DNA of 64,000 bases, taken from NCBI GenBank assembly GCA_964556665.1, contig CAZKXU010000001.1, forward strand, positions 1 through 64,000, written 5' to 3'. The stretch is from CAZKXU01 sp964556665 (lineage in GTDB: Bacteria > Bdellovibrionota_C > UBA2361 > CAZKXU01). This document shows positions 17,207-26,853 of the stretch, one piece after another; position 1 is the stretch's first letter, and each line of letters starts with the position of its first letter. The notes beneath the pieces are model-generated. The model worked only from the letters and a program-made list of their open reading frames with translations, made no database searches and was not told where the DNA came from. The translations under genes were made by a program, and so were the position numbers.

Positions 17207-17286
17207 TACTGGGACCGCGGGCTTCCAGCCCGCTTGATCGAACCTGCAGTGGAGATCAAGCGGGCTGGAAGCCCGCGGTCCCAGTA
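17207..17286. repeat. dispersed palindromic element, copy 2 (GGCTTCCAGCC arms)
   Basis: Perfect 33-bp arms (17207-17239 and 17254-17286), the cleanest copy. Each arm also folds alone (GCGGGCT-TCC-AGCCCGC), so the element can be one long hairpin or a two-hairpin cruciform closed by TACTGGGACC / GGTCCCAGTA. Between two convergent genes. Confidence 0.9.
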
Positions 17287-17300
17287 CTGAATATGAATTA

Positions 17301-18737
17301 CTATCCCATAATATATGGGCGAACTGTACTAATAGAGATGCTGCACTTATCTATTCCTAACTGCAACAGTCTTGGCAACGTTTCTTCTATAGCTATGGTG
17401 TTCTGAGCAGATGTGTTAGATGGGTTTAAATGGTTTTCCAAAACTGCTAATATACCGCCAACACCCCCAATATGCGGAGCCCAGAGCTGTATCTGTCTTG
17501 ATCCAAACATGTCTGGGATTCCTTGTGTGCACATTCCTTTAAGTGCTGATGGAATATCAGCAGGTTGCATGCTATTCATTCTTCTCTCTAAATCCTCAGT
17601 AAGTTCGTGTTGAGTTGTTAATACGGCAAACAGTGGAGGGTCAGTTTCTCTTTGTCTTTTCTGTAATACCAAAAGATCCTCATATTTAAGAGATCCACTA
17701 TTAGCGACACAGAGAAGAAAATTAGATTGTTCAAAAAGTTTGCTACGTTCGACAGCGCTGAACCCATCCTCACTGGCACGGGAGAGTGCTGAAGAATCTG
17801 AATCGCATACAATTAGATTGTTAAACCCTTTTGATTTGAGTATATTAGCGACCTGTTTCCCTACCGTTCCGTACCCTAAAATTCCGATACAGGGATTTTG
17901 TAGCGCTTTTTTCTCCGCTCCATAGTTAATGCGGTGCGATGTGATCGCCCCTTCAAGGATTGCGCATAGTGCTGAAGCGGTAATACGGCTAGTACTTTTG
18001 ACATGAAATGTGTGGTGACTACTTTTCAATGCCTCTGAAAAGGAGGTGCCGTCTAGCAGTACAAACGGATCTGCAAGATCACGTCCTAAGGTTAGAGTAA
18101 TTTCTGCAGACTGCTCTATCTGCTTTAAGGCCACACCAAAGAATCTGGCAATATCCCTAACTTTTTCAGGTGCTACTTTATCTCCGTTAAAGCAGGCATC
18201 TCCAAGTGTAAGAGAGGCTACACCTGCTACAATGGAATGTTTGCCATCGGTTAGTGCTGCCCGCAAGGCTGGTCCGCCCAAACAATGGGATCTAACAAAT
18301 TCAACTCTCCTATTGGCTGCTTCACTTGCCCTGGCTAAATCAAAAAGAGATCTATTGAATGTGTTGGTATCGGGGCTACGTAATGGCGAGGTGTGATAGG
18401 AGGTTACAACTACAAACTTCTGAGATTTTGTAGTCTTTGCATATTGTAGTGAATCAATTAAAACTACTAGCGTGCTACCGGTTTCAGGATGAGTCACGAT
18501 GTGAGCCTCAAGATGAGGAAACATTCCGGGACCGGCTCCAAGTCGTGTCTTAAGTTCGCCATTTTTAAGAACTTCATACGACAAAGTCGCTGTAGTGGTA
18601 CGGCCGCCACTTGCAGCAGAGTCTGAGGGGGCGCGTTGAAGAATGCGAGCAGGACCTAATAATCCTCTAAACGGGTCGTTGGAACGTGGAGAATGCCCAA
18701 GCCCGTGCCATCGATTATTTGCAACAAAGTGGTCCAT
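17301..18737 (-). CDS. hypothetical NAD-binding protein with a SAHase-like Rossmann domain
   Basis: The C-terminal half has a dinucleotide-binding fold: CIGILGYGTVGKQVANILKSKG (about residues 283-304) followed by VCDSD, as in the NAD domain of S-adenosylhomocysteine hydrolase or D-2-hydroxyacid dehydrogenases, and a late HIGGVGGILAVLENHL segment. The N-terminal half (about 250 residues) is unfamiliar, with conserved-looking VVTSYHTSPLRSPDTNTF and an aldolase-like LIDSLQYAK. The whole is not a canonical SAHase (too divergent, different N-domain). Monocistronic. I do not assign a reaction. Confidence 0.6.
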   Translation of the reverse strand: MDHFVANNRWHGLGHSPRSNDPFRGLLGPARILQRAPSDSAASGGRTTTATLSYEVLKNGELKTRLGAGPGMFPHLEAHIVTHPETGSTLVVLIDSLQYAKTTKSQKFVVVTSYHTSPLRSPDTNTFNRSLFDLARASEAANRRVEFVRSHCLGGPALRAALTDGKHSIVAGVASLTLGDACFNGDKVAPEKVRDIARFFGVALKQIEQSAEITLTLGRDLADPFVLLDGTSFSEALKSSHHTFHVKSTSRITASALCAILEGAITSHRINYGAEKKALQNPCIGILGYGTVGKQVANILKSKGFNNLIVCDSDSSALSRASEDGFSAVERSKLFEQSNFLLCVANSGSLKYEDLLVLQKRQRETDPPLFAVLTTQHELTEDLERRMNSMQPADIPSALKGMCTQGIPDMFGSRQIQLWAPHIGGVGGILAVLENHLNPSNTSAQNTIAIEETLPRLLQLGIDKCSISISTVRPYIMG

Positions 18738-18875
18738 AACTTCTGACCTAGCTGAGAAAGATCGAACTGCTAGTTATCAGGGTGTATTTTATGACCATAA
18801 TCCTCCTTAGTCAAATTCTTGCTGTTTAATATTAAGTAGGCATATCATTAAGGTTAATATACGGTTTATTCTCAC

Positions 18876-20612
18876 ATGAATTATCCTCGTAACTTGTTAC
18901 AAAATATAAAGTTTATACACCTCCTTCTTTTATTTTTGATTGTATTGCTACAGCTCCCCTGGTTAGGTAACCGTCTATTTTCCACCCGAGGAGAGGCGCG
19001 TGAAGCATTAGTAGCGCAGGAGATACATTTGCAAGGAGAGTGGATTTTGCCGGCTGGGTATGGAGGTACAGTACCTTCAAAACCGCCGTTAATGCACTGG
19101 ATTATAGCAGGTTTCTCAGAGCTAACTGGTGCCGTAACAGAGACTACTGCCCGTCTGCCATCTGCTTTAGGAGCAACTCTATTTACAATTCTATATTTTA
19201 TTTTCCTAAGTCGGGAGGGAGCCTCTAAGAGGGAGAGCAATGTCCTAGCCACCCTCACAGTTATCATTCTATCCACCTCTCCAGAATGGTTTCGCAGCGC
19301 AGCTGCCTGTCGTGTTGATATGCTCCTATCTGTATTTGTAGCAGGCGGGTTACTATGTTTGTTTTGTTGGATAGAACAACGAGCTGAAAAAGCTCTGGCT
19401 TTGGGCGCTATTCTACTCGGATTGGCCATTCTCACTAAGGGGCCAGTAGGGATTGTGCTGCCGGCCGGGATAATTTTTATTTATATGCTGTTTCGAGGAG
19501 AGCGTTGGATTTATACCCTCATCGCAGTTGCAAAATTTTCGGTTCCGGCAGCTATCATAGGTGGCTCCTGGTATGTAGTTGCGTATCTCTCAAGCCCTCA
19601 GGCCTTTTACGATAAATTTTACTACGAAAACATCGCTCGCTTTATCTCCACAATGGAGGATGATCCGCACTCACACAGTATAGCATACCTCATGGGAGCG
19701 CTATTTACAGGATTCTTTCCGTGGAGTTGCGGAATAGTTCCACTATTTCCGAAAGCAGCATCCTGGCTCAGGCAGCATTGGCGCAGCAGTTTACAGAAAA
19801 TGCGTGACCTGATTCGCCGTGACCAGTTTTTAGGTTTCTCTATCCTTACAGCCTTTCTTATATTTATTTTCTTCTCGATTCCGGATAGTAAGCGCAGTGT
19901 CTATCTCCTGCCGAGCTATCCTTTTTTAAGTTACATCATTGCACGTGCAATAATACTTTCTAAAGCGAAGGTGTTGAGCACGCTCAAGATAGTGCTAGTT
20001 GCTTTGGGAGTGCTTTATACAATATGCACGCTTACTGTAATTCTCATAATTTTATTCGGCGTTGATAACGCAGAGCCTCTTATTAATATATTTTCGGCCG
20101 ACTCACAGTGGTATGCAGAGTCAATTCTACTCTCCTTTGAGAAATTAGGATTCTTTAGTGCTCTACTCTTACTTCTGCCTATTCTCATATTTCTTATTTA
20201 CCTCTGGCGTTTAACTTTGGTGAGTAGCGGGTTATTCATATTTTCTTTATTGCTAGTATTTAACGTGGCAATCTCCCCATCTCTTAATGATCCTTTATCT
20301 GAAAAACAGTTTGCTTTATTATTAAAAAATAATGGATACACTGATGGAGATCTATATTCATTCGGTTTTTCATACTACGGCTTAAGCTTTTATATGCAGA
20401 AACAGATTAATAACTGGTCAGAGCAGGTCAAGATCAATGATTATGTTCTATTACCAGTCGATAGTTTTGCAAAGTTTCGGAATTCCTTGCCTCGCGATAA
20501 GAGTTGGCATGTGATTACCAATTCTGGAACAGGCATTGTAAAGTCAAAAAATGTTACAGCTTTAATAAAGATTATTAAAGCTTCAGGAGAATCTGATGCG
20601 GATATTAATTAG
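18876..20612 (+). CDS. GT39-family (ArnT-like) membrane glycosyltransferase
   Basis: Second ArnT-type enzyme of the window, 578 residues. After the first transmembrane helix comes the acidic catalytic loop RGEAREALVAQEI and the VPSKPPLMHWIIAG motif, then ILGLAILTKGPVGIVLPAG and multiple hydrophobic helices, ending with a small periplasmic domain. Its last 17 bp overlap the start of the SDR gene, implying translational coupling. Distinct from the 5.9-7.4 kb paralogue in length and C-terminus, so the two probably serve different acceptors. Confidence 0.85.
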   Translation: MNYPRNLLQNIKFIHLLLLFLIVLLQLPWLGNRLFSTRGEAREALVAQEIHLQGEWILPAGYGGTVPSKPPLMHWIIAGFSELTGAVTETTARLPSALGATLFTILYFIFLSREGASKRESNVLATLTVIILSTSPEWFRSAAACRVDMLLSVFVAGGLLCLFCWIEQRAEKALALGAILLGLAILTKGPVGIVLPAGIIFIYMLFRGERWIYTLIAVAKFSVPAAIIGGSWYVVAYLSSPQAFYDKFYYENIARFISTMEDDPHSHSIAYLMGALFTGFFPWSCGIVPLFPKAASWLRQHWRSSLQKMRDLIRRDQFLGFSILTAFLIFIFFSIPDSKRSVYLLPSYPFLSYIIARAIILSKAKVLSTLKIVLVALGVLYTICTLTVILIILFGVDNAEPLINIFSADSQWYAESILLSFEKLGFFSALLLLLPILIFLIYLWRLTLVSSGLFIFSLLLVFNVAISPSLNDPLSEKQFALLLKNNGYTDGDLYSFGFSYYGLSFYMQKQINNWSEQVKINDYVLLPVDSFAKFRNSLPRDKSWHVITNSGTGIVKSKNVTALIKIIKASGESDADIN

Positions 20613-21471
20613 TGGCGGCAGCGGTTTTGTAGGTGGAGAACTAATAAAAAAGCTAACTCCACAGCATGAGTTTGTGAATTTATCTCGAAGTTCAGCACGA
20701 GGTCTTTTCTGGGATCCGGGAGCTGGAGTAGTAGATCGATTGAAGCTTGCCGGATTTGATGCTGCTATTCACCTTGCTGGAGAGAGTGTCGCTTCAGGCC
20801 TCTGGACTAAAAAGAAACGAGCGGCGATTAGAGAGAGTAGAATTAAAAGCACAATACTCTTAGCTTCAGCATTGGCTGAAATTCCTACTCCTCCAAAGGT
20901 GCTGATATCAGCCTCGGCGGTAGGATATTATGGAAATCGTGGTTCTGATGTTTTAACTGAGATATCTGAGCACGGCAGCGGATTTCTGGCAGATTTAGCA
21001 GTTGAATGGGAGAATGCAACTAAGATCGCGCATGACCGTGGTATCAGAGTCGTAAATCTCCGTATCGGTATTGTGTTAGGCAGAGGCGGGGCCTTAGCAG
21101 CTATGCTACCGGTTTTCAAACTCGCTCTTGGCGGTCGGCTAGGAAGTGGCCAGCAGTTTATGAGTTGGATTGCGCTAGATGATCTGATCGAGATTGTCCG
21201 CTTTTCACTTACAGAGGAGCGTGTAGTTGGTGCGGTAAATTGTGTAGCGCCTAACCCGGTTACTAACGCCGAATTTACCGACGTACTTGCAGAGACTATA
21301 CGTCGACCTGCCTTTATACCGCTTCCTACATTTGTGCTTAAAACACTGCTTGGTCAGATGGCGGAGGAGATTCTTCTTTCCAGTACAAGGGTAATGCCGC
21401 AGAAGATTATTGATTTAGGATTTAAATTTAGATTTCCTATAATAAATGATGCATTGAAGGAATACACTTAG
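20596..21471 (+). CDS. TIGR01777-family epimerase/SDR oxidoreductase
   Basis: Extended short-chain dehydrogenase of the YfcH/SDR39U1 type. N-terminal Rossmann loop ISGGSGFVGGEL, then AAIHLAGESVASG, LISASAVGYYGNRG with the Tyr of the active site, VVNLRIGIVLGRGGALAAMLPVFKLALGGRLGSG and SWIALDDLIEIV, all signature stretches of TIGR01777. The 291-residue length is normal. Substrate unknown in the family. Overlaps the GT39 gene upstream. Confidence 0.9.
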   Translation: MRILISGGSGFVGGELIKKLTPQHEFVNLSRSSARGLFWDPGAGVVDRLKLAGFDAAIHLAGESVASGLWTKKKRAAIRESRIKSTILLASALAEIPTPPKVLISASAVGYYGNRGSDVLTEISEHGSGFLADLAVEWENATKIAHDRGIRVVNLRIGIVLGRGGALAAMLPVFKLALGGRLGSGQQFMSWIALDDLIEIVRFSLTEERVVGAVNCVAPNPVTNAEFTDVLAETIRRPAFIPLPTFVLKTLLGQMAEEILLSSTRVMPQKIIDLGFKFRFPIINDALKEYT

Positions 21472-21499
21472 CTGACTGCTTATACGGGGAGTTTTTAGT

Positions 21500-22621
21500 A
21501 TGAAGAAAATAATTGTTCTTGGAGCCGGAATGGTAGGCAGTGCTATGGCACTGGACCTGTCAAAAAGCCATTCTGTAACTGTTGCAGATATAAATCCAGT
21601 ATCCTTGGCACGTCTGCGTGAACGCTCCGCTAAAATTCAGTTGCAGGAGTTAGATCTTTCTAGTGGCTCGGCAATTGGCAAGGAGGTCTTGAAGTTTGAT
21701 CTGGTAATTGGTGCTCTGCCAGGCTTTCTTGGGTTTAATATGGTTAAGGCGGTGATCGAGGTAGGTAGACCGATTGTCGATATTTCGTTCTTCCCAGAGG
21801 ACGCACTACAGCTAAATGATCTTGCAAAAAAAAATGGAGTGACTGCTTTTGTAGATTGTGGAGTTGCTCCGGGTATACCAAACATGGTGTTGGGACGGTA
21901 TGACCAGATCATGAAGGTGAATAATTTTGAGTACTATGTTGGCGGTCTTCCCAAAAGAAGAAAATGGCCGTTTCAATACAAAGCTCCTTTTTCTCCAGTT
22001 GATGTGATTGAGGAGTATACCAGGCCGGCGCGTCAGCGAGTAGGCGGGGTGATGATCACGCTTCCAGCCATGTCAGATCTTGAGCACCGCATCTACGATC
22101 AGGTTGGTACCCTAGAAGCATTTAACACTGATGGACTTCGCTCACTGTTGTATACGATGGAGCATATCCCGAATCTAAAGGAGAAAACATTACGGTATCC
22201 TGGACATATTGAGCAAATAAGAGCACTGCAAGAGTCGGGCTTCTTTTCAGATGAAGAGATTGAGTTTCAAGGGAAAAAGATAAAACCTCTGGATTTTACT
22301 TCACAGATTCTATTTAAAGATTGGCGGCTTACTCCTGATGAGGAGGAGCTTACAATTATGGAGCTTATAGTAGAGGGGGAAAAAGATGGTGCTGCGCTGA
22401 GAGTCTCCTATCATCTGCTCGATTATTACGATCCAGCCACTAAGATTTCATCAATGGCGCGTACGACCGGATATACGGCTACTGCGGTAGCGAATCTTTT
22501 TCTTAACGGATTGTATAGGGATCCTGGTATTGCTCCACCTGAATTTGTAGGACGAAATCAGGAGTGTTTTCAGTTTGTATTGAACTATCTTGCTGAGCGA
22601 GGTGTGAATCTGGAGCATTAG
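21500..22621 (+). CDS. saccharopine dehydrogenase-like protein (lysine 6-dehydrogenase type)
   Basis: NAD(P)-dependent oxidoreductase of the saccharopine dehydrogenase family: VLGAGMVGSAMALDLSKSH (Rossmann loop), FVDCGVAPGIPNMVLG in the middle, and a C-terminal catalytic/dimer domain with the YTATAVANLFLNG motif. The compact 373-residue form resembles lysine 6-dehydrogenase and related single-domain enzymes more than saccharopine reductase, but no lysine-pathway neighbour supports a specific reaction. Starts 28 bp after the SDR gene. Confidence 0.8.
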   Translation: MKKIIVLGAGMVGSAMALDLSKSHSVTVADINPVSLARLRERSAKIQLQELDLSSGSAIGKEVLKFDLVIGALPGFLGFNMVKAVIEVGRPIVDISFFPEDALQLNDLAKKNGVTAFVDCGVAPGIPNMVLGRYDQIMKVNNFEYYVGGLPKRRKWPFQYKAPFSPVDVIEEYTRPARQRVGGVMITLPAMSDLEHRIYDQVGTLEAFNTDGLRSLLYTMEHIPNLKEKTLRYPGHIEQIRALQESGFFSDEEIEFQGKKIKPLDFTSQILFKDWRLTPDEEELTIMELIVEGEKDGAALRVSYHLLDYYDPATKISSMARTTGYTATAVANLFLNGLYRDPGIAPPEFVGRNQECFQFVLNYLAERGVNLEH

Positions 22622-22625
22622 TTCT

Positions 22626-22703
22626 TACTGGGACCGCGGACATCTTGTCCGCAAACGAATTAGCTGCTACTTCGTTGCGGACAAGATGTCCGCGGTCCCA
22701 GTA
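22626..22703. repeat. dispersed palindromic element, copy 3 (GGACATCTTGTCC arms)
   Basis: TACTGGGACCGCGGACATCT-type left arm is mirrored exactly on the right; the interior GGACATCTTGTCC replaces GGCTTCCAGCC of other copies and both arms changed together. Lies between two genes on the same strand. Confidence 0.85.
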
Positions 22704-22739
22704 TTGAGAAGCTTACATATTAGCTGTTAAACTTAGCTC

Positions 22740-23495
22740 ATGTCGAAATACGCAGAAACTGCCAAAAACTTTCTTCTCTTTAACCGTTCAGGAACTCTAT
22801 CTACGTTGACCCGTGCAGGTGGTGAACATGCAGGCTTTCCGTTTGGCTCAGTAACTCCTTACGATATTTCGTCTAGCGGTGAGTTTGTGATCTATATCTC
22901 GCTCATAGCTGAGCATTACAAGAATTTGATAGCCGACGCACGTGCAAGTCTTACTGTTACTGATACATATGGGCATGCCGACCCTCAGGCCTGTGCACGT
23001 GCTACTGTTTTGATGCGTTTTGTGCCGATCGCTAAATCTGAGGAGGCTCCCTACAAAGAGCGGTATGCGAGCCGATTCCCGGATTCAATTAATTTTGAGA
23101 TCGAGCATAACTTTGTATTCATGCGCGGCAAGCCGGAGCGAATTCGCTGGATCGGCGGTTTTGGAGAGATAGGTTGGGTCCAAGCAGATGATTTTTTGGC
23201 GGCGCAGGCCGATCCGCTTGCATATTGCGGAATGGATATTGTTGAGCATATGAACTGTGACCATCATGGAGCTTTGGGTGAATTGCTTAGTTGGAAATTA
23301 AAGACTGCGCAGTTCTCAAGCAGAATAGAAATGGTAGCGGTGCACAAAGACGGTTTTCAGATCTCATATTCCAAGGATGGCAAGATAAAAACCCAGGATT
23401 TTTTCTTTTCTAAACCTGCCATGTCATCAGATGACTCACGTAGAGAGATTGTAGCTTTGTTAAAGGAGGCGCGCGGGGCTGGTCATAAGGAATGA
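22740..23495 (+). CDS. HugZ-like pyridoxamine-5'-phosphate-oxidase-fold protein with DUF2470
   Basis: Split-barrel flavin/heme-binding domain in the first 150 residues (RSGTLSTLTRAGGEHAGFPFGSVTPY, ARASLTVTD, RATVLMRFVPI) followed by a C-terminal DUF2470 domain with HMNCDHHGALGEL. This two-domain layout is that of HugZ-type heme-utilisation proteins and plastid GluTR-binding-like proteins; heme or FMN handling is likely, exact role open. Not in an obvious operon. Confidence 0.83.
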   Translation: MSKYAETAKNFLLFNRSGTLSTLTRAGGEHAGFPFGSVTPYDISSSGEFVIYISLIAEHYKNLIADARASLTVTDTYGHADPQACARATVLMRFVPIAKSEEAPYKERYASRFPDSINFEIEHNFVFMRGKPERIRWIGGFGEIGWVQADDFLAAQADPLAYCGMDIVEHMNCDHHGALGELLSWKLKTAQFSSRIEMVAVHKDGFQISYSKDGKIKTQDFFFSKPAMSSDDSRREIVALLKEARGAGHKE

Positions 23496-23568
23496 GCGTG
23501 GCGCTTTTTTATCCCATATGCGCTATTCGAGTCTCATCACTGTTTAGAGATCTAATATCTGGACCTAG

Positions 23569-23596
23569 CTCCAGTAAAATGATATAATTGCTGGAG
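23569..23596 (+). promoter_or_regulatory. -10 box inside an inverted repeat, candidate operator
   Basis: A perfect TATAAT (23583-23588) lies between CTCCAG (23569-23574) and CTGGAG (23591-23596), 10 bases before the ATG of the ATPase gene. If used, transcription would start at or next to the ATG, giving a leaderless mRNA, and a repressor binding the repeat would cover the promoter. Confidence 0.35.
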
Positions 23597-23597
23597 T

Positions 23598-24746
23598 ATG
23601 TTCCAGAGGCTTCTTAATATATTGAAAACAAACAGCTTTTTTCTGTTTGGTCCAAGAGGAGTAGGCAAATCAACTCTGATTCAGAATCAGATAATGTCTG
23701 ATAAATCACTTTATATAGATCTATTAAAGTTTAAGGAGAAAGCGGATCTCTTGGCGAATCCGGATTCACTAGAGAGCAGAATTCTACCTGGCACTGAATG
23801 GGTAATCATAGATGAAGTTCAAAAAGTTCCTGCATTACTCGATACCGTACATCGATTAATTGAAGAGCGCGGTATTAAATTTGCGCTGAGCGGGTCGAGT
23901 GCCAGGAAAATTAGACATGGTGGCTCTAATTTATTGGCTGGCCGAGCATTTGTTTATAACCTCCATCCGCTAACAGCAGCTGAAATTGGAGAGGAGTTTA
24001 ATCTATTAGATCTACTCAGTTGGGGTGCATTGCCAAAAATCTTTAGCTTTTCTGATATGCAGAGTAAACGGGAATATTTGGACAGCTATGCTCTAACATA
24101 TCTTCAAGAAGAGATCTGGAATGAGCATTTAGTGCGTGATCTCAATCCATTTAGAAGGTTTTTAGGAGTGGCTGCTCAAAGTAACGGCAAGATCTTAAAT
24201 TACTCAAACATCGCCGAGGACGTGCGCTTAGATATAAAAACTGTTCAAAACTATTTTCAAATTCTTGAAGATACACTATTAGGTTTTATGTTAGAACCGT
24301 ATCACCCTTCGCTTCGACAAAGACAAAAAGCAAATCCTAAATTCTATCTTTTTGATCTAGGAGTTACTAGAGCCTTAACCAATGATTTTGCATTATCGCT
24401 AAGTCCACAAAGTCTAGGGTTTGGGCAACGTTTCGAACATTTCTTAATAGCGGAAATATGGCGGCTTAATAGCTACCTTAAACGATACTCGAATCTTTCG
24501 TTTATAAGAGAGTCTGAGCAGCTGGAGGTGGATCTGGTACTTTCTGCTGCGGGAGAGCCAATTACTCTAATTGAGATAAAATCATATAGTGAGATAGACG
24601 AGAGATCCGTTAAGGCATTGCAGCATTTTGCGAATAAGTGGCCAAATTCCAAAGCGTACTGTTTGTCGTTGGACCCATGTACCAGACAATTTGGAGGTGT
24701 TTACTGTTATCATTGGCAAACAGGCTTAAAGATTCTTGGTTTATAG
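23598..24746 (+). CDS. AAA_14-type ATPase with DUF4143
   Basis: ATPase of the AAA_14/DUF4143 family, a widespread group of unknown cellular role. Walker A GPRGVGKST at residues 18-26, Walker B WVIIDEVQKVP at about 68-78, sensor-like FALSGSSARKIRHGGSNLLAGRA, and the C-terminal DUF4143 nuclease-like fold with ESEQLEVDLVL and ITLIEIKSY, resembling a PD-(D/E)XK core (D-x-n-E-I-K). 382 residues is full length. Solitary gene; such ATPases are often mobile and patchily distributed. No good Shine-Dalgarno, see the promoter entry. Confidence 0.85.
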   Translation: MFQRLLNILKTNSFFLFGPRGVGKSTLIQNQIMSDKSLYIDLLKFKEKADLLANPDSLESRILPGTEWVIIDEVQKVPALLDTVHRLIEERGIKFALSGSSARKIRHGGSNLLAGRAFVYNLHPLTAAEIGEEFNLLDLLSWGALPKIFSFSDMQSKREYLDSYALTYLQEEIWNEHLVRDLNPFRRFLGVAAQSNGKILNYSNIAEDVRLDIKTVQNYFQILEDTLLGFMLEPYHPSLRQRQKANPKFYLFDLGVTRALTNDFALSLSPQSLGFGQRFEHFLIAEIWRLNSYLKRYSNLSFIRESEQLEVDLVLSAAGEPITLIEIKSYSEIDERSVKALQHFANKWPNSKAYCLSLDPCTRQFGGVYCYHWQTGLKILGL

Positions 24747-24859
24747 CGAATAGACTTGGTTTTAAGATTTGGCTATAATGTCGCCGCTTTCGCTCAATTT
24801 TGAGTTCTAGAGTATTTCTAAGAAGTTCTATAAAGATATTAACTTAATGGTGATTAAAG

Positions 24860-26788
24860 ATGGTATCAGGACCTACAGGTGTTGATGAGTTCATTGCTGG
24901 TGCGTTGTCTGAGATGGGTCAGCCAAAACTTGCGCGTGTTGTTAAAGATATGAAGGAGGCGCCGGTGGGACCTTCCTCACCTTTATTCCAGGCTACTTGG
25001 GGTGGAGGTGATCACTTAAACGCATCTTTTTCAACTAATACTTTAACTCCAGCAGAGCAGCAGCTAGTATCTGATGTGGTAGTTGTAATTAAGCGGCATG
25101 TTAGAGATGGAACGTTGTACGATTCCAGGGAGAAGCTTTCATTAGAAGTAATGCGGGATCTCACGGCGAAGGGACTATTTGCCTCAATCATTCCAGTAGA
25201 GCACGGCGGCAAAGGATTTTCATTTAGCTGTCTATTAGAGTGTCTTTACCAGATCTCAAAGTTTGGCGGATTCTTTGCGGCATGTCTTACCTCTGCCTCA
25301 GTTGTGATTGGGCCGCGCGGACCACTTGTCAGAAATGGGACAGATGAGCAGAAGGGGATGTTACGTGACATTGCAAATGGACAGATAGGATTTTTCTCCC
25401 TCACAGAAGTTGATGCCGGAGTAAATGTTCCTGGGCTCTCTGCCTATGCTATTGAGACTCAAGATGGTTATCAATTATATGCATTACCGAAGTCAGGTAA
25501 TCGACCTAGGGATGGCAGAAAACGGTATGCTACCGGCTTAGAGTATGGACGTACAGGGGTAGTGGTTGCGCGTGTAGGCGGGCCAGAAGCTAGAGAAGTA
25601 GGTGTCTTCCTACTGACAGCTCCTGTGAGAGATACTGAAACATTTACCCTTCATAGGTATCCCTTAAGCGCATTCGCTGAGATCGATAATTGTGGAATGA
25701 CACTTAATGGTTTTTATGTTCCGCGTGAAGCACGAATCCCTGGACATGGGATAAAGATGGCGATGGATTCACTGGTGGAGGGGCGGGCCGCACTTGGTTC
25801 TATGTATTGCGGAGGTATTGACTATTTACTTGCTCAGGTTGGGTATTGGTGCAAAGACCGTAATAGCCTAGGTGATAGGCCATTGATTGAACAAAGACCT
25901 GTTGCAGAATCTGTAGCTATGAGTGCAGCCTGGCGCTGTGCTGCGGCTGCTATGGCAGAGCTGGCTAGAAATCAGGTTAGTAGTGGTAAAGATGCACGAT
26001 TTGAAGCCACTATATGTAAGGTTTTTGTAACTGAAGCTGCTCGTACCATTCAACCATTGGTGCAGGATGCTTTTGGCGGTAGGATGTTCGAAACTAATCA
26101 CCCGATTGGGAGATATTTGGCTGTGATGTTGGTGGGTGTTACATTTGAGGGGCCAAACAAAGCGATTCTTCCTAAGGCTTTTTCGACCTTTGTAGCAGAG
26201 CATGTCAGTAAACGGTTTCTTCCTTTAATGCCGATACTTCTTGAACGTGGGCTCTTGAAGTTAGATCTTACTACGACTAAAGGATGGAGTGCTTTGGCTA
26301 AAATGCTTGGAAAAAAAATATTATGGACAGACGTGGCATGGGGTCTAAGGCAGGCGGTACGTGCGTTTCGATCAGGATTTCCATCTAACGGATATTCTGC
26401 ACAAGGTATAAGTAACCCTGAGTTACGTGATTATGCAGCTTTTGCGAGGCGTAAACTGTATAACTGGCCACTTACTGTTTCTAGGATAATGGGACAGCGT
26501 GGCTTAGAGCTCCTTGAGGATACAGTAACGATTAATGATCATATGTTTCGCTTGGCAGATATTCAGACGATGTTGGCGCTCGCATACTGGGCTGAAGGAA
26601 AGGATCCATCAGTTGTAAGAGCAAGCCTACTTGGTTGTGAACTGTTAAAAGGGAGAATTACTGGCAAAACTGTTAAAGACGGAAGATATAGGGATCTAGT
26701 CTCTGCTATATCAAGTGATCTTGTTGAACAGAGGTTTTCCCCGACGCAGGGTGTGGAAATGGACTCTAAGCTATTTACACCTGTTTAA
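24860..26788 (+). CDS. acyl-CoA dehydrogenase, long form
   Basis: FAD-dependent acyl-CoA dehydrogenase for a beta-oxidation-type alpha,beta-desaturation. Core fold seen in LTAKGLFASIIPVEHGGKGFSF, GFFSLTEVDAGVNVPGLSAYA (variant of LTEPDAGSD), VPREARIPGHG, EGRAALGSMYCGG and QDAFGGRMFETNHPIGRYL. A C-terminal extension of about 190 residues gives 642 residues in total, as in FadE-like enzymes. The PDAG-type motif is altered (VDAG), so substrate range is uncertain. Monocistronic. Confidence 0.83.
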   Translation: MVSGPTGVDEFIAGALSEMGQPKLARVVKDMKEAPVGPSSPLFQATWGGGDHLNASFSTNTLTPAEQQLVSDVVVVIKRHVRDGTLYDSREKLSLEVMRDLTAKGLFASIIPVEHGGKGFSFSCLLECLYQISKFGGFFAACLTSASVVIGPRGPLVRNGTDEQKGMLRDIANGQIGFFSLTEVDAGVNVPGLSAYAIETQDGYQLYALPKSGNRPRDGRKRYATGLEYGRTGVVVARVGGPEAREVGVFLLTAPVRDTETFTLHRYPLSAFAEIDNCGMTLNGFYVPREARIPGHGIKMAMDSLVEGRAALGSMYCGGIDYLLAQVGYWCKDRNSLGDRPLIEQRPVAESVAMSAAWRCAAAAMAELARNQVSSGKDARFEATICKVFVTEAARTIQPLVQDAFGGRMFETNHPIGRYLAVMLVGVTFEGPNKAILPKAFSTFVAEHVSKRFLPLMPILLERGLLKLDLTTTKGWSALAKMLGKKILWTDVAWGLRQAVRAFRSGFPSNGYSAQGISNPELRDYAAFARRKLYNWPLTVSRIMGQRGLELLEDTVTINDHMFRLADIQTMLALAYWAEGKDPSVVRASLLGCELLKGRITGKTVKDGRYRDLVSAISSDLVEQRFSPTQGVEMDSKLFTPV

Positions 26789-26853
26789 GGCGCGTCCTGA
26801 GCTCTCAGTATATCGGAAAAATCTAATGTTACATTATCTCAGCTCTTGCTCCT

